Below the pieces are notes generated by a model. It saw only the letters and a list, made by a program, of their open reading frames with translations, made no database searches and was not told the origin of the DNA. A stretch of DNA of 64,000 nt from NCBI RefSeq assembly GCF_000003855.2, contig NW_003101652.1:1-64000 (forward strand), in the 5' to 3' direction. The DNA is from Blastomyces gilchristii SLH14081. Its lineage: Eukaryota; Ascomycota; Eurotiomycetes; Onygenales; Ajellomycetaceae. Of the stretch, positions 1-12,212 are shown piece by piece. The first letter of the stretch is position 1. Each line of letters opens with the position of its first letter. The translations under genes were made by a program, and so were the position numbers.

Positions 1-138
1 GTTGTAGCAGCCGAGGATCGGCGATCAGAACATATATGTTCGTGGCGGCCGAAGGATCGGCGATCGGGAATGGAGCGGTAAGGAATCTATGGAGTGTACG
101 GAATAGTCTATATGATTGATCGGGCGCAGCCCGCCACA
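1..138 (-). mobile_element. Partial LTR of the Gypsy A/B/C family
   Basis: The sequence matches the last part of the 309-bp LTRs at 14225-14533 and 20176-20484 and ends in the same way (GCAGCCCGCCACA). The rest of the element lies left of the window. The next bases, GAAGA (139-143), are the presumed 5-bp target duplication. In the complete hAT copy at 58180-63972 the uninterrupted sequence is present near 59905-59925, which supports insertion of a Gypsy element into the hAT relic here. The LTR keeps several CpG sites, unlike the flanking relic. Confidence 0.85.
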
Positions 139-157
139 GAAGAGATAGCTAGAAATA

Positions 158-255
<98 letters not shown>

Positions 256-1845
256 GTGATAATAATAATGATGATGATGATAATAATAAAGAAAGAAGTG
301 TATTGAAATATATTACTGACTTATCAAATATAAAGAGACTTAAAGAAAATATTAATAGCTTTCAGAGATGTACAGAAACAGCTACAGTGTTATATAGTAA
401 TATTATCTTCATTCAATACATACACTGTTCATATTCTTTATATACAGTTATTATATAATCTGTATCAGAGATACATGTAGAAAACAGATCTTTATTACTA
501 GAATAAATAATTGCAGCAATTCTCTGTTTTTATATTATAAAGATAACTTATTCTCATTTCTTTCTTCTCTCTTTTCTCTTCTTTAAATCATCACTAATTT
601 CAAGCTGGTATGAAAACTATTAAAACACTCTCAGAAATTCTCAAATTGAAAAGTATAGACTAATTAAATTTTTAATAAATACAGTAGAAATTAAATTATC
701 TTCTATAATAATTAATTATCTACTCTCTCTTAATAAAACAGTAGTTATATTCTCTTCTCTCTTCAAAGAAACATGATATGAGAAAAGTGAGTATTATACT
801 AAATTATAATAATTAATACAGTTTCAGCACACAGAGCTGTATACATACAGTATGTACTGAATTGAGAAGCTGTATGCATTGCACATCAGTACCAGCATTT
901 CAATGAGAGCTATATGATGTGAGAAAGCTGCAACTCTCACTCATATATACAGAGAGTAAATTATCAGAGTATGTGTATATACATTGTATAAAAGTAACAC
1001 TGTTTAATAATACTCAGTCTCTGATATTATGAAAATAGAGTCTCTCTATGAGATCTGTTTTTATTAGAAGTTAGAAAATCTTATATTTCTCAAGATTATC
1101 TTCATATATCTTATTTATAAAATCAATGAGAAGAATCATTGATTTAAGTATTCTGTTCTTGATATTATTCAAGTGACAGCAGAGCTCACTCTGATCACAC
1201 TTTTTAAGTGTATATTTTCTAATTATTCATATTTATACGGATATATACTGATTAATTATTAGATAATATTAAGATAATAACTTATTACAGCTGTGTTACT
1301 CTCACTGTAAGAGATATATAATTGATAATAAATATTATAAAGACTTTAAAAAGTAAGTATTTTAAAAGTACTATAGCTCTGTGATCTTGATTTTTTTTAT
1401 TTTTATTTTTTATTTTTTTATTTTTATTTTTTTTCATTGTGATTTTATCTTATTTTTTTTCTATTTTATATTTTTTTTATAATTAAAATTATATGAATTA
1501 TAATCTGTATTTAGAAAAGTAATAATATTTAGTAATACTCTTTATTGAATTTTTAACAAATGAGCACTATATTATAATATTATGTAAGTGAGAAATGATT
1601 TCATAATCTCATTTAATATCATTCTCAATAATGTGATCAGAATGAAAATATGACTAAGAATTTAAATATATTCTTTATCTGAAACTAGATTTTTATTTGA
1701 AAAGTGAATCTGAGACCTTTAATATTTAAAATAATGAGATTTCAAATATAATGAATACAAATCATGATTAGAAGTAATACTTTTAAATAATATAATAACT
1801 ATAAAGTTTGATTCTGATCTCAGACACAGTCAGATGATCAGTCTA
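139..1845 (-). mobile_element. hAT transposon relic D (terminal part)
   Basis: This is the non-coding end of a hAT element in reverse orientation. It aligns block by block with 58180-59925 of the complete copy. Shared landmarks are the T/A-rich block at about 1390-1480 (reverse complement of 58550-58700) and the terminal sequence ending ...GATCAGTCTA at 1845, whose reverse complement begins TAGACTG like every other family end here. The other end is outside the window, cut off by the Gypsy LTR. The candidate 8-bp target copy is GTCTGAGA at 1846-1853; its partner is not visible. No coding sequence is present. Confidence 0.75.
155..292. repeat. (TAA)n microsatellite with TGA/GAT variants
   Basis: More than 30 AAT units followed by GATGATGATGATAA-type variants. 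The same position in the complete hAT copy (59795-59910) is an imperfect ATC/ATT triplet tract in the opposite orientation. The microsatellite therefore belongs to the element and expanded separately in each copy. Confidence 0.9.
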
Positions 1846-1853
1846 GTCTGAGA

Positions 1854-4800
1854 GAACTTATTAATTACTTATAAGATATTATTCTCTATATCTGTGACAG
1901 AGAAACTCTCTGAACTTATAAATAAATCAATCTCAGTAAAGAACATTCGTCTCTTACAGAATTAAGCTATTTTTTTATAAGAAATATTTACTGTCTATAA
2001 ACACTCTTAAACTGAGTTTTTAGACATAATCTTCAGAGATATTTACAAACTGAAAAGAAACTTTCTTAAGTTATAACTACTTAAGACTATCTATTAAATT
2101 ATAATCTATAAAAGCTTTTACAACTTTATCTTTGAAATTAACTTACAAGCTCAGCTGTGTAATATAAAAGAAAAAGAAGCTGTTATCTATATAATAACAG
2201 ATCTCTACTATACTGAAGCTAAGAATTGACTGAATTTTCTAGAGAATAATTATAAGAGATTCTACTGATTTATTCTCAAGATCTATTTAGAGAATAAGTT
2301 AAAAGAGTTTATAAGCTGAATAGAGAAAATCTGAGTTATAATTATTAATATTAGAAAAAGAAATAAGAAATCTGATAAAGACTACTTATAGTACTTTATA
2401 AAATTATAATATGAACTGATATCTGTGAAAACAGAGCTCTGAAACAAAATCTGAATAATAGTATTTATAAAGAGACTGAATAAAGATATACTGAATAAGT
2501 TTATTAAGTAAGACTCTAAGTTCTTAACTCTGAAGAAACTGATAACTTTTATTTATTACTTACAGATCACTGTGAGAATTACAGATCACTGTGAGAATTA
2601 CAGATCTGTACAGAGTAAATTATTAATCAGCTCTATAAGAGTCAGAATAATATAGATTAGATTTACTAAAAAAAGATAATAAGATATAGAGAGATTTATA
2701 TCTAACTACTAAGCAAAGAGAGAGAGCTTTATAAACTCTTATAAATAAAGTATATAATAGAGAGATTAAGAAAAAGAGTCTCTGCTTTATCTATTCTAAA
2801 TCAGAATATCTTTATATAAACTATCTAAATAAATTAAAATAGAAATTTGAGAAGTTACAGATAAAGTCAGTAACAGTCTTCTTAAGAGTCTTAAAGCTGA
2901 CATCTGAATCTGTTACTTTTTCAATGAAAATATATACTTATAAGAAGAGACTGCACTGTAGTACTACTGTTCTATAAGTATAAGAAGTATTAATAAACTT
3001 AGAATCTCAGATAAATGTAGTGTTTCTTAAGCTTACAGAGTGAATAAGCTGAGTGATGAAAACTGAAAACCTGCTCTTATAATAAGTAAAATATAAGAAC
3101 TTAGATCTGAGAACTAAGAGATTTATAAGAGTTATCTTTGAATTATAAGATCTCTCTGAAACTTGAAGAAGATTTACAGAAACTGTGATTATTATAAACA
3201 TCACAGATGACATGTACTTAAAACTTATATAACTTTAAAGATATAATTTATACATAACTGTTTATAAGTCAGATTTATACTTCTAATCAGTGTTAATAAA
3301 CTTACTTACAGAGATAGAATCAGTTAATACTATGAAGTTAATTAGAGAAGATAAGCTTATCTATATAATAACTTTATAAATATCTGAGAACTTCACAGTT
3401 ATGAAAGCTGAGCTTCAGATATCAGAGAAATATCAAGATTTTACAGAGATATTCAATTCAGCTAAGACAGCTAAGCTTTTATCTCACTATAAGAAGAATT
3501 TAGTAATAGATTTAATAGAAGAGTAGAAACTCTTCTGAGAATTAATCTATAAGCTCTTTCACTATGAGACAGAAGTCTTGCAGACTTATATAAAGAAGAA
3601 TCTGAAGAATAACTTTATTTAATTTTCACAGATCTTCATAGAAATCTCTGTAATATTTATAAAGAAGAAGAATAAAGATCTCAGATTGTATATAAACTAT
3701 TATAATCTGAACTTCAAGACTATAAATAGTTACTATTCTCTATCTCTGATCAAGAATGTGATTAACTGTCTTATAAGAGCTATCATATTCATATAACTGA
3801 ATATGATTAATATATATACACAGCTGTGAATACAGTCTGAAGATGAATAAAAGACTGTCTTTAGAACTGTACTGAGATTATTTAAATATCTAGTGATGTC
3901 TCTTGATTCAACTAATATTCTCATGATATTTCAGTCTTTTATTAATAAAACACTTTATATATATCTGAATATCTTTATAATAATATATCTGAATGATATG
4001 ATAATATACTCTGTAAAGAAAAAAGAATACACTGAGTATATATAAACTATATTAAAGATCTTAGATGAGATAGAACTGGATATTAAGCTTATAAAGTATA
4101 ACTTCAGTATCTGTTAAATTAATTTCTTAGAATATATAATTACTGTGAATAATATTCAGATAAAATCTTCACAGATTAAGACTATTCTATTATAATTAAA
4201 GTTAACTTATATTTATAAGATTTAGATCTTTCTGAGCTTTATTAATTTCTATAGATAATTTAACTTTATATTTATAAGAATCTTCTTAGCTCTTACAGAC
4301 ATGCTGAAGAGTGAAAATAAGAAGAAGATATCTTATAAATAAAGAATAAAAAGATTATTAAGAAGAAAGAACTGTGAGAACTTTCTTATTTCAGAAACTT
4401 ATAAGATCTTTATAAGATTAAAACAGATATTTATAAATACAGTGATACTGTTTTATTTTAATTTCTTACTCTTAATTAGATTAAAGATAGATATCTTCTT
4501 CTTTACAACTTTAGAAATAGTTTCATAACTACAGTTAAATGAAAACTGAGTTTCAGTGATCTTTTTCTTACAGAAAATATAACTTACAGAGATTAACTAT
4601 AACATTTATAATCAGAAGCTTCTTATAATAGTGAAATTCTTCTATTATTAATATTACTACTTTGAGAGTCTTATAATAATGATTACTATTAGAATTAATT
4701 ATAATAGCTTATAACAGTTTACTTCAATTAAGAAACTCTTATAGTAACAGATTTACTGAGCTCAGAAACTGAGTGAGTTCTGATTCAAGATAGAGTATAT

Positions 4801-6850
4801 CAAGAGAACTAAGAACTCAGTAAATAAATTCTCTTACAGATCTGACTATGTTAAGAAAATCAGAGTGACAGATATAGAGAGACTAGAGAAGATAGAAAAG
4901 CTTCATAAGATACTTAGACTGAGTATTATAAAGAAATTAACTGAAGAGTCTCTCAATCTCTTATAAGAAAAGAAGAGAAAGAGAGAAGAGAAGTTTATAT
5001 AACTACTCTCTATAACACTAAGAGTTAACACTCTGAGATTCTCTGTGAGAATTCTTGAAGAGAGTATCTATAATCTGAAGAGTTTATAGACTTTGAGAAG
5101 CACTGTGAAAGATCTGATATAAGAGAAAACAGAGTATAAGTCTTTATAAGATCTTTTATTCAGATTGTCAGAACTGTAACTGAAGAATAAATATACTCAG
5201 TATATTTAAAAACTGCTTACAGTAGAAATTAACTCTGCAGAAATAAAGAATTAAAGAGACTTAAATAATCTCTTATGAAATGATAACTGAATTTATGTAT
5301 CTATGAATGAGTTTCTATATATAGAATTTATTAAAAGATATTATAACTCTTCTCTAGTAGATTATTTTATAAATACTAAATTTTATAAGTTACTTATAAG
5401 AAATACTTCTGACTGAAGATGTGAGAGCTTGTGAAGAAGATAGTGAATTCTTATACTATTTATCAAAGTTCATAGATAGTATAATTCAGATTATATAAAG
5501 AACTTACTTCTCTACTTATTGTACAGATATCTTGAGAATAGCTAGAAATAAACACTCTTATAAATCTCTCTGAAAGTAAGAATATATATAATGCCTACTT
5601 TAACAGTGTACTAATAATAGTAGATTACTTCATCAAGATAACACACTTTATACTCACTTATAAGAACTTAAACTCAAAGAATTTGACTTATATCTTCATC
5701 TGTGATGTGATTCAGTTGTATAAATTATCTGTAAACATTATCTCAGATAGAGAATTAATCTTTATAAGAATATTCTAATCTGATCTGATAACTATACTGA
5801 AGATCTCATGAGATCTAAGCATAGATTTTTATTAATAGACAGATAGACAGATAGAATATCTGATATGTATATTAAATCAGTATCTATAGTGCTTTGTTAA
5901 TTACAATCAGAATAACTAAATATATTAATTATCACTCACAGAGTTCATATAAAATAACTCAAAGTATATCAGTATAAGTAAAATTCTTTTTGAGATACTC
6001 ACTGAGACTTATTCACAGATAATCTTGATAAATTTATAAGAGTATACTATAGAGTGTAATAATATCTGTGAATAAGTTAAGAGAATTCAGAATATTCAGA
6101 AGAAAGTCTGTGAATTCTTAAGAAAGACTCAAGAGTATTAGAAGAGATACTATGACTTTAAGTATATTATAAAGAGTTTTAAGAAAGATAATAAAGTCTG
6201 ACTGAGTCTGAAAAATATTATCATGCAGAGATTTAATAAGAGACTGAATCTCTTATAGATAGAGTCTTATAAGATTATAAAGAAGATTAGCTTATAGATC
6301 TATAAATTAAAACTACTATCTAAATTACACATATATAATATTTTTCATATCTCTTTATTCTGTGAATATAAGAAATTCTTAGAAGAGAATTCTATGACTC
6401 ATCACTCTGTTTATAAAGTACTAGAGAGTGAAAGAGAATATGAGATTAAAGAGATTATTAACTCAGAGAAGTAAGATTACAAGCTCTGATTCAAGATTCA
6501 GTGATATAAATATTCTGATAAGATGAATAAGTTTACTTAAGAATTATCTAAGTAGATAAGATATTTATAGAAGCTGAGACATGACTTTTATACTGTGAAT
6601 TCTGATAAGTCAGAATAATAGAATCTTTACTAGGAATCTGATTATGATAAAGATATTAACACTGTTATTTATAAACTCTAGTCTATAAAGATAATGAGTT
6701 TCTACTGAGATGAACAGTCTATGATATATATAAAGAGAAGAAGAAATCATATTCTTATTAAAAGTTAAAAAATAAAGAAAATGAAATCAGACTGTGAATA
6801 TAATTTAGTGATTAATAACAAAAAAATAAAGAAAATTCACACTTATAATC
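1854..6850 (+). pseudogene. Ty3/Gypsy chromovirus gag-pol relic
   Basis: The forward strand carries a heavily mutated gag-pol. If TGA is read as a mutated Trp/Arg codon, the domains appear in order: gag core (about 2160-2760); a pol start region (about 3400); reverse transcriptase with YLND in place of YLDD near 3990; an RNase H stretch (about 4440-4800); an integrase core (about 5560-6130); and a C-terminal chromodomain (about 6420-6600; motif EIKEIINSEK followed by aromatic and stop positions spaced as in chromodomains). The chromodomain places it in the chromoviruses, whose integrase tail targets heterochromatin. GG, CC and CG are almost absent, so every Trp codon is a stop. The 5' end is lost at the hAT D insertion and no 5' LTR is visible. 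It is non-functional. Confidence 0.85.
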
Positions 6851-7300
6851 TTATTATCTGTAACACTTAATTCTTCTATAATGATTAATTTTTCTCTTTA
6901 AAGAAGTAGAAAGTATTATATCTGTGATACAGATAATTATTATATTTGATATAAAAACTGCTAAAAATACACAGACTTCAAGAAAGCTGAGTATCAGAGT
7001 GTGTACAGTTGTAGCAGAATCTTAAGAATCAATCATCTATGTATATCATCAGATATCTCTTATAAAGCTGTATTCACTTTCTCAGTTATGCTGAAGTATT
7101 CAGTCAGAAAACTATTAAGATATTAAGAGAGAGCTTATCTATTCAGATTAACTTCTGTTGTAAATTTATAGTATTCACATTGTCTTGATTACCTGAATTT
7201 TGCAGATACTCAGAGACTTATCTTTTATTAATATTAAAATTGTGAAAATGTACTGCAGTGTGAGAACTGTTGATAGACAATCTAGACATATTTACATATA
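6851..7300 (+). other. Possible 3' LTR of the chromovirus
   Basis: This non-coding stretch follows the chromodomain end of pol and precedes a gag-like reading frame, which is where an LTR would sit. Candidate LTR starts are TGTAACACTT (about 6859) and TGTGATACAG (about 6921). No second copy is present in the window, so the boundaries cannot be fixed. Confidence 0.3.
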
Positions 7301-7379
7301 TCTGATTAGAGATTGTATAAGTAGAGAGAGAGTGATTATAGACCTGTGAGACTGCAGAGAGTACTGATAGTATCAGAAG

Positions 7380-8140
7380 CTTTACAGGAACTGTTAACTA
7401 GAATCTGTAAGAATCACTTATAGAGAGACTTATAGCAAAGAGCAGAACTGCACTACTGAGAGTCAGAGACTGATCTGAAAAAGATATAGAATTAACTGCT
7501 GATCTGAAGATTAAGTACAGTGATAAGTCTGAAGAAGATGAAGATACTATTATAAATAATAATGTCTCTACTTCATTAATCAGTAAAAAGTGATTAGAGA
7601 AGTTACAGAGATACTTATAAGAAGCTCAGTAATAGTTAGATATTATTTATAAAGATATTAAAATTAAAAAAATTTTAATTCTTGAGAAATTTTTAAATTA
7701 ATATACAGATATTGTTAGAAATACTCTCTCTGTATTATCTGAGTGAAAATACTTCATGAATGAATAAAAATACTCACAGTTTATAAGAATGAGAGCTGTT
7801 ACAGAAAATTAGAAAAGAAGATAAGATTTCATAGATAGATCTGAAATATTTGTACTACTTTAGAGAGATCTATTTACACTATAAGTGATTCTACAGAACA
7901 GTCAGATCACTCTAGTGAATAAAGAGTGATTGTAAATCACAGATCTAAATCTTTCTATATAACTATAAAGAGTGATTGTAGACTGTAAATATCTTAATTC
8001 TACAATTCTATAGAGTTAATGAAAGAATGAAAAAGTTCTTATAACTCTACAGTGTTAAAGAATAATAATTTATAAGAATGAGTGAAAGATTAACTTATAA
8101 ATACTTCTCTTTAATAAGAGTGATCTCACAGAAAGTAATT
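7380..8140 (+). pseudogene. Gag-like N-terminal coding relic
   Basis: One forward frame reads as a charged, coiled-coil-like protein with TGA/TAA at expected Arg, Gln and Trp positions (for example SEKDIELTADLKIKYSDKSE at about 7468, later LEKLQRYL and DIVRNTLSVLSE). It lies directly downstream of the presumed chromovirus LTR in the same orientation, so it may be the start of gag from a second copy joined in tandem through one LTR. Family membership is inferred from position and composition, not from a diagnostic motif. Confidence 0.4.
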
Positions 8141-8153
8141 TATCTGCAGAATA

Positions 8154-8340
8154 AATCTGTGTAACAGTTACACAAGAATCTTATAGAAATATAGTTAAAG
8201 ATCAACTGAAACTCTTCAGATTGAAAGATATAGAATGAATCTGTGTAATAATTATATAAAAATCTTATGAAAATAATTGAGAGTCAACTGAAACTCTTCT
8301 GTATAAAAGATGAAAGATAAATCTATGTAATAGTCAGAGA
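8154..8340 (+). repeat. Degenerate 82-84-bp tandem repeat
   Basis: The motif AATCTGTGTAA/AATCTATGTAA starts at 8154, 8238 and 8320, with the shared segment CAACTGAAACTCTTC between copies. There are about 2.3 units, diverged by C-to-T and G-to-A changes. It lies at the end of the gag-like relic and may be an internal duplication of it. Confidence 0.75.
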
Positions 8341-8744
8341 AAGATCTGCAGGTTATAAATAATCTCATAGAATAAGAAACTGAGTGACAGACTCTTTTTT
8401 CTTTATAATAATAAGGGAAATTTCCTCACTGAGATTTTTTATAGATGTGAAGAATTTTTAGTAAGTATCACTGCAGTGCTGAGTCTGATTCTATGAAATT
8501 ACTCAGTGAAAGACTTCACAGATGAAGTCTTAGAGAGAAAGAAATATGTAAGAAATCTCACTTTTTACAGATTCTTTATCTCTATTTCTATCTCTTATAT
8601 AATTAATAGAGTTAGCAGCTCTTGACTACGTATAATTATATAGACTAAAGTTTGTGAATACTATTCATAACTCAGCTGAAATACTATTATATATTTAATC
8701 TCTACATTTATCTTTCTACTATGAATACTTCTAGTAGCTATCAG
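8341..8744. other. AT-rich DNA without recognisable gene
   Basis: No coding pattern recognised. It contains a short palindromic-looking GGGAAATTTCC tract (about 8414) and ends in GCTATCAG (8737-8744), the presumed left 8-bp target copy of the hAT element that starts at 8745. Confidence 0.5.
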
Positions 8745-9783
8745 TAAACTGATCAGTGAGATTATAAATTTCACATTTGATCTCATTTGATCTGATCTCA
8801 TACATTTCTTAACGTGAGTCTCATCAGAATCAAGCATCAAAAAAATCTGAAAAGAAATCATTTCTGAAAGAAATGATGTGAAAAATGATCAGATTTAATT
8901 CAAGAACAGTGAAATAAGAGTAATTTCTCAGAATAAACTATAAAAGAAAATCATACTTTTAAAATCAGAATAAGACTGAGACTGAAGATTAAATTCAGTC
9001 TCATTCAGTTTATTAAGTGATTGCTTATATAATCAGAATTTGGTAATGATTATTAATAATACTCATGAAATAACTAAATAGATTCTTATATAAGTTTATT
9101 CTTAACTTTCTTATTAAAACTACACTTCTCTAATATACTGTGATCAGAGATATTAAACTGTCTGATAATTTCATGTTTTATAATCATGAGTTTCTTAATT
9201 ATTTCTTCTTATAATTGTTCTCAGTAATAGTGATAAATATCTCAGCTTGAGTTGAACTTTCACTTCATTCTCATCTCTGTCAATGAAATTGTCAGAATAT
9301 CACATATAATCAGTGAAACAGTTATATACACTTAATAATTCTTCATCACTCTAGAATTGATTTAATGTATAAATTCATCAGATTATCTTAAAAATAGTAA
9401 TCAAATTCAGTTTTATAAGCATGTAGTTTTGTCTGATTTTCAGTTACAATTAATGTATGTAAGTTCTGTTTCAAAGTTAGTATATAGTTATATGTGATAT
9501 GAAGTATTATCAAAGATTATTACTTACTAGAGAATTATATTTCACTGTCTTCACATCTTTAACATCTGCTTAGTCAAATCTCTGATAGTTCACATTGTAT
9601 TAGTCTCAGATTAATTTAATATATAATTCTCATTTCTTCTCTGTTTAATCTTGAGAAGCGTAGATATTAACTTGATAAGAGAGATCTAGTAGAGCTGCTA
9701 CAGTATAGTACTCTGTAAAAGATTGTTCAGTTTTACTGTAGTAATATATCAGTTTATTTCTTACAGCAATAATAGTCTGCACA

Positions 9784-11056
9784 ACTTGAATAGATTAGGC
9801 GCAGGCATTGCTTATACTGAAGATAATATCAATTTTATCTCAGATTTCTGAAATCTAGGCTGTGAATGTGAAGTCTTTGATGCTGAACTATTTGCAATAG
9901 TGAAAGCTTTCAAACTCATTGAAATAAAATCTCATAAAAGAGGAAATTGTTTCAAAGAGGCATGAATATTCTCTGATAGTCAAGCTGCTCTAAAAAGACT
10001 TAGAAATAGTCAGATTCATAATGGTCAAATGAATCTTGAACTGATCTTAAACTCTGTTTTGAAAATTCAAAAGAGAAGAATATCAAAGCTGATAATTCAT
10101 CTGCACTGGGTTCCTGCTCATATGAATATTCATGGCAATGAATTGGCTGATTCAGCTGCAAAAAAGGGTGCAGAATTAAGCAGATCTATTCAAAAAATTG
10201 TGTCCTGGTCTTTTATAAAGAGAAAAATAAAAGAATCTTGTTTAGACAAGTGGAATGAAAGCTGGCAGAAACAAAAGAAGAGTATACATTATTCAAGATT
10301 TGAAACAAAACCCAAGTGGAAATCTTGTTCAATTGAATGTAAAAAGAAAATATTCTCATCTATAATACAGCTGAAACTAGGACATGGCTATTTCAAATAT
10401 TATATACAAAGATTTGATGATAGATTTGACTCAATAGAATGCTCATTCTGCAATACAAATGAGAATCCTGAGCATATTGTAATGCACTGTGCATTATACA
10501 ATAGTCTCAGAGCCAGATTGAAAGAGAAGTATGATCTAAATCAATTAAATATGAGATTCTTATTCTCAACTGAGACAGGAATTAAATACTTAATAGACTT
10601 TCTATCAGAAACTCAAGCAGCTACAAGAAAATGGCTAAATTCAGAATTATCTGAATATGAAGAGGAGGAAATCAATCAGATATAGTCTGTTAAAACAGCT
10701 ATACACTCTCTTTTAATAATTTGTTTTGTTATAGTCTCTCTTTACTTTATCTTTTTCTTTATCTTTTCCTTTCAATTTCTTTCTATACTATCTATTTAAT
10801 GTGTCTATCTTTGAGACTGTGTTCTTTTTCTCTTTTCCTTTGTCATGATATTGTCAAATGATTTCAAAGTATCAAAAGATGTTAAAACACTGCAATTTGT
10901 AAACAGTTTTTGTATTCTGGGCTGGAATTTTCTGATTTTGCATATCTGAAATTGATGAATGTATAATAGTTAACTTTACAGACATAGGAAAAACCCTGAG
11001 AACTAAAAGTTCTCAGGTAGATGTCATAGTCTCTGACTGCATACATCTATAATTGA

Positions 11057-11091
<35 letters not shown>
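9784..11091 (+). mobile_element. Tad1-like LINE, 5'-truncated copy 1
   Basis: This LINE 3' end contains the RNase H part of ORF2, a 3' UTR ending in TCTATAATTGATGAA and a (TAA)n tail. It is bounded by a perfect 16-bp target duplication, AATAATAGTCTGCACA, at 9768-9783 and 11092-11107. Upstream and downstream sequence (to 9767 and after the gap) continues hAT relic F. 5' truncation with a simple-repeat tail is the usual result of target-primed reverse transcription. This is the least mutated LINE copy of its family here. Confidence 0.95.
10029..10685 (+). pseudogene. LINE ORF2 C-terminus: RNase H domain fragment
   Basis: An open 218-codon fragment encodes the end of a Tad1-type ORF2. Its HWVPAHMNIHGNELADSAAKKG-like segment (about residues 26-47) carries the conserved H and final acidic D of a type I RNase H. 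After it come WSFIKRKIKES and a Cys/His motif, CSFCNTNENPEHIVMHC (C-x2-C ... H-x4-C), typical of the tail of fungal LINE ORF2 proteins. RNase H removes the RNA strand during cDNA synthesis. The domain also extends upstream (about 9800-10020), where a TGA in GCATGAATATTC marks a lost Trp. The RT and endonuclease parts are absent because of 5' truncation. Confidence 0.9.
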
Positions 11092-11098
<7 letters not shown>

Positions 11099-11107
11099 GT
11101 CTGCACA

Positions 11108-11993
11108 TATTTGCAATAGTGAAAGCTTTCAAACTCATTGAAATAAAATCTCATAAAAGAGAAAATAGTTTGAAAGAGGCATGAATATTCTCTGATAGTC
11201 AAGCTGCTTTAAAAAGACTTAGAAATAGTCAGATTCATAATGATCAAATGAATCTTGAACTGATTTTAAACTCTGTTTTTAAAATTCAAAAGAGAAGAAT
11301 ATTAAAACTGATAATTCATCTGCACTGAGTTCCTGCTCATATGAATATTCATGGCAATGAATTGACTGATTCAGCTTTAAAAAAAAGTTCAGAATTAAGC
11401 AGATCTATTCAAAAAATAGTGTTCTGATCTTTTATAAAGAGAAAGATAAAAGAATTATATTTAGATAAGTGAACTGAAAGCTGGCAGAAACAAAAGAAGA
11501 GTATATATTATTCAAGATTTAAAACAAATCTCAAGTGAAAATCTTGTTCAATTAAATGTAAAAAGAAAATATTCTCATCTATAATTCAGCTGAAACTAGA
11601 ATATAATTATTTTAAATCTTATATACAAAGATTTAATAATAGATTTGATTCAATAGAATGCTCATTCTATAATATAAATTAAAATTCTGAGTATATTGTA
11701 ATACACTGTGTATTATACAATAGTCTCACAGTCAGATTGAAAGAGAAGTATGATCTAAATTAATTAAATATAAGATTTTTATTCTCAACTGAGACAGAAA
11801 TTAAATACTTAATAGACTTTCTATCAGAAACTCAAGCTGCTATAAGAAAATGACTAAATTCAGAATATCTGAATATGAAGAGAAGGAAATTGATCAGATA
11901 TAGTCTGTTAAAACAGCTATATACTATCTTTTAATAATTTATTTTGTTATAATCTCTTTTTACTTTACTCTTTCTTTTCTATTCTTTTCTATC
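11108..11993 (+). mobile_element. Tad1-like LINE, 5'-truncated copy 2 (runs into gap)
   Basis: It starts at TATTTGCAATAGTGAAAGC, an internal position of the same LINE (compare 31019), directly after the target duplication of copy 1. It carries the same RNase H region but is more mutated, with TGG changed to TGA and CAA/CAG changed to TAA. The 3' tail lies in the N run. After the gap, hAT relic F resumes at 12213. Confidence 0.9.
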
Positions 11994-12212
11994 NNNNNNN
12001 NNNNNNNNNNNNNNNNNNNNNNNNNNNNNNNNNNNNNNNNNNNNNNNNNNNNNNNNNNNNNNNNNNNNNNNNNNNNNNNNNNNNNNNNNNNNNNNNNNNN
12101 NNNNNNNNNNNNNNNNNNNNNNNNNNNNNNNNNNNNNNNNNNNNNNNNNNNNNNNNNNNNNNNNNNNNNNNNNNNNNNNNNNNNNNNNNNNNNNNNNNNN
12201 NNNNNNNNNNNN
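11994..12212. other. Assembly gap (219 N)
   Basis: Unknown bases. By comparison with copy 1 the gap should hold the last part of the LINE 3' UTR, its (TAA)n tail and a target duplication. That is a low-complexity join that would also explain why assembly failed. Confidence 0.99.

Noticed and set aside
94..306. Open frame coding for a poly-isoleucine protein
   Set aside because: It is the translation of the (TAA)n microsatellite with LTR sequence in front.
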